This document shows positions 7,401 through 9,404 of a stretch of DNA of 9,404 bases, piece by piece. Numbering within the stretch: the stretch's first letter is position 1; every line of letters starts with the position of its first letter. The stretch is taken from contig NZ_JBMDWJ010000118.1 in NCBI RefSeq assembly GCF_048595215.1, positions 1-9,404 on the forward strand. Direction: 5' to 3'. The DNA comes from Siphonobacter sp048595215 (lineage in GTDB: Bacteria > Bacteroidota > Bacteroidia > Cytophagales > Spirosomataceae). Position numbers and translations under genes: made by a program. Below the pieces are notes generated by a model. That model did no database searches and was not told the DNA's origin. It saw nothing but the letters and a program-made list of their open reading frames with translations.

Positions 7401-7504
7401 GGGCGGTCGTCCTGAACGCCATTCGTGGGGAATGTTGGCGTTTGAGCCATGCTTCGGACGCCGCAAAGGACGAGGCATAGCCAGAAAAGTACTCGTTTCT
7501 TCAT
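4433..7504 (-). CDS. Secreted two-module amidohydrolase (inactive N-terminal module, active-looking C-terminal module)
   Basis: A 1023-residue exported protein; the signal peptide is MKKRVLFWLCLVLCGVRSMA, cut before Q21. Module 1 (about 35-430) has the fold markers PAGTQVIDLKGKRIYP and MVGSLKPGMLANFLI, but SFVEGYAAYG (91-100) replaces the HxH strand and TSSG replaces the catalytic Asp segment. A beta-rich linker (about 440-560) follows. Module 2 (about 565-955) keeps the metal ligands: HSH at 628-630, H790 in ITCHSYV, H816 in THILEGY and D870 in NSDD, plus the conserved GGQSAVIK. It resembles imidazolonepropionase/prolidase-type amidohydrolases, so hydrolysis of a C-N bond in a small cyclic or peptide-like substrate is likely, substrate unknown. 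The tail (993-1023) holds H993, H995, C996, H1008, C1017 and C1021. The ATG at 7504 is chosen over an in-frame TTG at 7573 because that TTG lies inside the predicted promoter and the signal peptide starts at the ATG. Confidence 0.9.
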   Translation of the reverse strand: MKKRVLFWLCLVLCGVRSMAQTPTFPTNGVQDDRPNRVAFTNATIVTNAQTTLEGATLLIKGALIEAVGKDVKIPAGTQVIDLKGKRIYPSFVEGYAAYGMPEVKREAGRMGRGTPQMESKKKGAFGWNQAVLPELKAAEVFTTDAKEAAELRKIGFGSAITHSQDGIVRGTSALVALLDGRDQEALLKGNVSAHYSYSKGTSTQDYPNSLMGSVALIRQTYYDAQWYKGLKGKTETNLSLEAFNQNQSLPQVFEVTDKLGVLRTAKIGKEFGVNYIIKGSGDEYQRLPEIKATGLSLILPVTYPTALDVEDPFDASVVDLAAMKHWEMAPANAGLLAKEGITFSFTSSGLRNKADFIANIRKAIEAGLDEKAALAALTSVPAQLMKVDDMVGSLKPGMLANFLISSGSLFSESNTLYENWVKGNRYIVTDMNASDFRGSYDLAVGSRQNLKLNITGTTDKPTYQILVDTAKVTPKVTRQGDLLTLSFKLNKQDSGENRIAAYYDGKNIKGDGFDAAGNPLTFVATYRSAPPVGRPRPDSARKATAPMGKLIFPFTAYGAEQKPKAETILIKNATVWTNEKDGIVPNTDVLLQNGKIARVGKSLSTPSGAKVIDGTGKHLTTGIFDEHSHIGLYSVNEGTQSVTSEVRMGDVVNSEDVNIYRQLAGGVTSSQLLHGSANCIGGQSAVIKLKWGETPENLLIPEAQFIKFALGENVKQANWGDVARVRFPQTRMGVEQVMMDAFIRAKAYEKEWKEYNGSSKKASMTAPRRDLELDALVEILNKKRFITCHSYVQSEINMLMKVADSLGFTINTFTHILEGYKVADKMKSHGANGSTFSDWWAYKMEVKDAIPYNAAMLSKVGVNTAINSDDAEMARRLNQEAAKTVLYGGVSEEEAWKMVTLNPAKMMHLENRLGSIKAGKDADVVLWNNNPLSVYAKPEKTIIEGAIYFDIEKDKTLRKEIDTERNRLIQKLLTAKASGAATQRPTVQRPRHFHCNTLGGLSEEEGHMRFFGQFNCDGSCGF

Positions 7505-7545
7505 GGGAAGATGAAGGATGTTGATGTGGAAAATGATACAAAAAT

Positions 7546-7575
7546 CAAAGATAACCTTCTTACTAAAAGACAAAA
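7546..7575 (-). promoter_or_regulatory. Bacteroidota-type promoter for the two amidohydrolase genes
   Basis: On the minus strand TTTTG (7575-7571) is followed after 17 bp by TATCTTTG (7553-7546), an exact match to the TAnnTTTG -7 element used by the primary sigma factor of Bacteroidota, with the TTTG/TTG -33 element upstream. Transcription would begin about 7 bp further on, giving a leader of roughly 35 nt before the ATG at 7504. This agrees with the chosen start. Confidence 0.6.
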
Positions 7576-7820
7576 GAAAGACTATCTAAACCGACGACGA
7601 GTAAAAGAAAAGTTGCGACGTCAGACAGAAGTCCTAATTTTCGTACTATTTTATATAGAAAAACCAAATTTGAGTTGGTATTGAATGCTTTGTTTCCTAA
7701 ACCTTCTTCAACACAGCTGATCTACATTCGGCAAACTGCATCCGTGACGTCCCTTTCCTTTTCAATCGAATACCCCAGTTCAATTGGATTAGCTCCGTAG
7801 GCAGTACCGGGTAAACCAAA

Positions 7821-7850
7821 CGAACCGACGGATTCTATTCCATCGGTTCG
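7821..7850 (-). terminator. Terminator of the glycosyltransferase-deacetylase operon
   Basis: CGAACCGACGG (7821-7831) and CCATCGGTTCG (7840-7850) form an 11-bp stem with an 8-nt loop. The single imperfect position is a U-G pair in minus-strand RNA but an A-C mismatch in plus-strand RNA, so it fits minus-strand transcription. On that strand TTTGGTTT follows the stem. It starts 29 nt after the deacetylase stop codon. Confidence 0.75.
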
Positions 7851-7878
7851 CTTAATAATTTCCACGCACCCTGTACTC

Positions 7879-8661
7879 TCAGACCATACTTGTCCGGATG
7901 TACTCCTGGCAAGTCATGAAAGAGGCTCCCTGCTTTTGTAGTGTCTGAATCAACTTTTCGAGTCGGTTCAGCAAAGCTTCTCCATCGACTCGTTTTACGT
8001 ACCCAGGCAATTGATACGCCTGTATATCCGTGAATTCCCAGGGATGAAAGTATAACATCAGGACCTTACGTTTTTGCAAAGTCCGCAAAGCCCAGTACCG
8101 AAACAGAGCCGGGGGTAGGTTTTTGAACGATAGCCAAAATAAGGGCAATCGCAACAGGGGCGTCGTAGAACTGGGCAATTCGATCAGCCCATCCCGCAGG
8201 TGCGGTTGCGGATTTTCATGCAGCAGATTGTACCGTCCGGGCAAGTACGTCGGATTGACGGATGCATCGTACTGAAATCCGTACGTTAGTAATTTCCCCC
8301 GATCAAAGGGCTGTAGTCGGGGCATACGAAAACCCGTGACCGGCTGCCCCGTCAGTTCTTCCAGAATTTCCCTGGATTGCCGGATATCATCCATCTCAAA
8401 GATGTGCCGGGGCGAATGGTACAAAGCGTGCGAAGCGATTTCATGATCGCGGGCCACCGCCTGTAATAAGTCCGGATTGACCCGGGCGTAGTGACCGGTC
8501 GTGAAAAAAGTAGCTTTAATGTTGTACGCCTTCAGCAAGGTCAATAAGGCCTCGGTTCCTCGTCGGGTCACTTCCATCTGCTCCGAATCGGGTACGGTCT
8601 GACCGTACTCCTCGGGAATATCGAATTCTTCGAGATCAAAAGTCAGCGTAACCGCCTGCAT
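7879..8661 (-). CDS. NodB-type polysaccharide deacetylase
   Basis: A 260-residue carbohydrate esterase 4-like protein, expected to remove acetyl groups from N-acetylated sugars in a cell-envelope or extracellular polysaccharide. The NodB motifs are visible in order: TFDLEEFD (7-14) with D9 as catalytic base; ASHALYH (76-82) with metal ligands H78 and H82; GFRMPRL (110-116) with R112 and P114; and YFHPWEF (204-210) with H206, a form typical of deacetylases in exopolysaccharide clusters. Here DLEEFD replaces the common DDG. No signal peptide is predicted. The ATG at 8661 places TFDLEEF seven residues in and overlaps the upstream glycosyltransferase by 26 nt, indicating translational coupling. 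An in-frame ATG at 8727 would add 22 residues of non-homologous-looking sequence and is less likely. It is the last gene of the operon before the terminator. Confidence 0.92.
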   Translation of the reverse strand: MQAVTLTFDLEEFDIPEEYGQTVPDSEQMEVTRRGTEALLTLLKAYNIKATFFTTGHYARVNPDLLQAVARDHEIASHALYHSPRHIFEMDDIRQSREILEELTGQPVTGFRMPRLQPFDRGKLLTYGFQYDASVNPTYLPGRYNLLHENPQPHLRDGLIELPSSTTPLLRLPLFWLSFKNLPPALFRYWALRTLQKRKVLMLYFHPWEFTDIQAYQLPGYVKRVDGEALLNRLEKLIQTLQKQGASFMTCQEYIRTSMV

Positions 8662-9404
8662 ACGTTTCAGAGGAATGGTTGGTACGAATGGATGGCTGCG
8701 GAATCGGTTCTCCACGGCGATGGGCATAGATCCAGACTAAATTCAGCAACTCACGCCAAATGGTTTTACTGGAAAAATCCGTAAAAACCAGGTTTGGTTC
8801 GGGCTGTACGGGAATGGATTGAATTTCCACCTTTTTCCGCATCAACTTAGACATATACTCGATTTCGAATACAAACGAATTGGTTTGCGTCAGGAGTAAA
8901 TCCTGTAACACTTCGCGTTTCAACGCTTTAATACCCGCTTGCGTATCCTTTGTTTTGGGGGATAACAGCAAACTATTCAGCATTTTGAGGCCGTACGAAA
9001 TAACTTTTCGCTTCAGCGGCAATTGTTTGAAGTAACTTTTCGTGCGGGCTCCGTACACGAACTGACAGCTTGGATTATCGTGCAAGAGCGAAACCATTTG
9101 TACGATGGGTTCAATGCCAAAGGGAAAATCAAGGTCGGTATACACAATGAATTCGCCGTGCGAATACGCTGCCCCCTTCCGAATGCAGGAACCTTTGCCT
9201 TCATTCACCGGGTGATTTAGAAAGGTGATTCCTTCTTCTTGGGTAATGCGATTGACTTCTTCCGCTTGCAAACGGGTGGAACCGTCATTGGAAAGGATAA
9301 ACTCAAGTTCGTACGCTGGTAAAACTGCCCGCAGTTCCTGCATACGTTTCAGAATCAGATCACTCCAGCCACGGGCCGGATTATAGCACGGGAGAACGAT
9401 ACTG
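8636..9404 (-). CDS. Family 2 glycosyltransferase (5' end outside the window)
   Basis: A GT-A-fold glycosyltransferase, 255 residues visible, reading in from the right edge at SIVLPCYNPARGW. That is the usual first strand of the family, so only a few N-terminal residues should be missing. Sugar-nucleotide and metal binding are indicated by SNDGS (fragment residues 38-42) and by YTDLDFPFG (88-96), which supplies the DxD motif. The signature DTQAGIKALKRE (153-164) is typical of polyprenyl-phosphate sugar synthases (dolichol-phosphate mannosyltransferase type). There are no C-terminal membrane helices, so it is probably a peripheral cytoplasmic enzyme making a lipid-linked sugar or adding a sugar to a lipid-linked glycan. 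An internal ATG at 9343 cannot be the true start because it would drop the first strand. Its 3' end overlaps the deacetylase by 26 nt, suggesting that both act on the same polysaccharide. Confidence 0.92.
   Translation of the reverse strand, partial: SIVLPCYNPARGWSDLILKRMQELRAVLPAYELEFILSNDGSTRLQAEEVNRITQEEGITFLNHPVNEGKGSCIRKGAAYSHGEFIVYTDLDFPFGIEPIVQMVSLLHDNPSCQFVYGARTKSYFKQLPLKRKVISYGLKMLNSLLLSPKTKDTQAGIKALKREVLQDLLLTQTNSFVFEIEYMSKLMRKKVEIQSIPVQPEPNLVFTDFSSKTIWRELLNLVWIYAHRRGEPIPQPSIRTNHSSETYAGGYADF

Larger units (their letters stand above)
7505..7878. other. 374-bp intergenic region without a gene
   Basis: This gap lies between the deacetylase stop and the amidohydrolase start, both on the minus strand. 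It holds the deacetylase terminator (7821-7850) at its right end and the amidohydrolase promoter (7546-7575) near its left end. In the middle (about 7625-7800) I see only AT-rich sequence around 7640-7680, with no open frame carrying a recognisable protein and no RNA-gene structure. Confidence 0.7.

Noticed and set aside
7505..7573. TTG start extending the long amidohydrolase by 23 residues
   Set aside because: The TTG coincides with the -33 promoter element, and the added sequence would precede an otherwise perfect signal peptide.
8662..8727. Upstream ATG adding 22 residues to the deacetylase
   Set aside because: It would lengthen the overlap with the glycosyltransferase to 92 nt and add sequence outside the NodB domain; the ATG at 8661 is more family-like, though this is not proven.

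Overview
The window looks like chromosomal DNA of a Bacteroidota bacterium, probably order Cytophagales (a Spirosomaceae-like genome is my guess). The reasons are: GC content near 50%; start codons with little or no Shine-Dalgarno sequence; an exact TAnnTTTG-type promoter element upstream of one gene; signal peptides ending in ...A|Q; and a pair of secreted amidohydrolase-like proteins of a kind I associate with this phylum. This assignment is inference, since no rRNA or other marker gene is present.

Layout, left to right. Positions 1-863 (minus strand) hold a two-component system: the first 26 residues of a sensor histidine kinase at the window edge, preceded by its OmpR-type response regulator, with a perfect 11-bp inverted repeat in the 100-bp gap between them. 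Positions 864-1131 hold no convincing gene. They contain a cluster of hairpins whose G-U pairs favour plus-strand RNA, including a stretch resembling the 3' end (domains V and VI) of a decayed group II intron. Positions 1132-1671 (minus) encode an ECF sigma factor with no neighbouring anti-sigma gene. It is divergent from a zinc-free quinone-oxidoreductase-type MDR dehydrogenase (1818-2759, plus), and the shared upstream region carries three 11-bp AT-rich repeats. A strong 22-bp-arm hairpin at 2811-2869 separates this gene from the convergent gene that follows.

Positions 2937-7504 (minus) form a two-gene unit. The first gene encodes a 1023-residue periplasmic protein with two amidohydrolase-like modules; the second encodes a 431-residue secreted single-module relative. 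Of the three modules only one, the C-terminal half of the long protein, keeps the metal-binding HxH motif; the other two look like catalytically dead paralogues. The 200-bp gap between the genes is filled with phased TTCAAACC/GGTTTGAA repeats. A good Bacteroidota-type promoter sits 35-70 bp upstream of the long gene.

Positions 7879-9404 (minus) are the end of a glycan-related operon: a family 2 glycosyltransferase (5' end beyond the window) overlapping a NodB-type polysaccharide deacetylase, closed by a terminator at 7821-7850.

No tRNA, rRNA, CRISPR array, intact insertion sequence or phage gene was seen. The most unusual points are the one-active/two-inactive amidohydrolase set with a Cys/His-rich tail, the repeat-filled gap between its genes, and the intron-like relic next to the orphan sigma factor.
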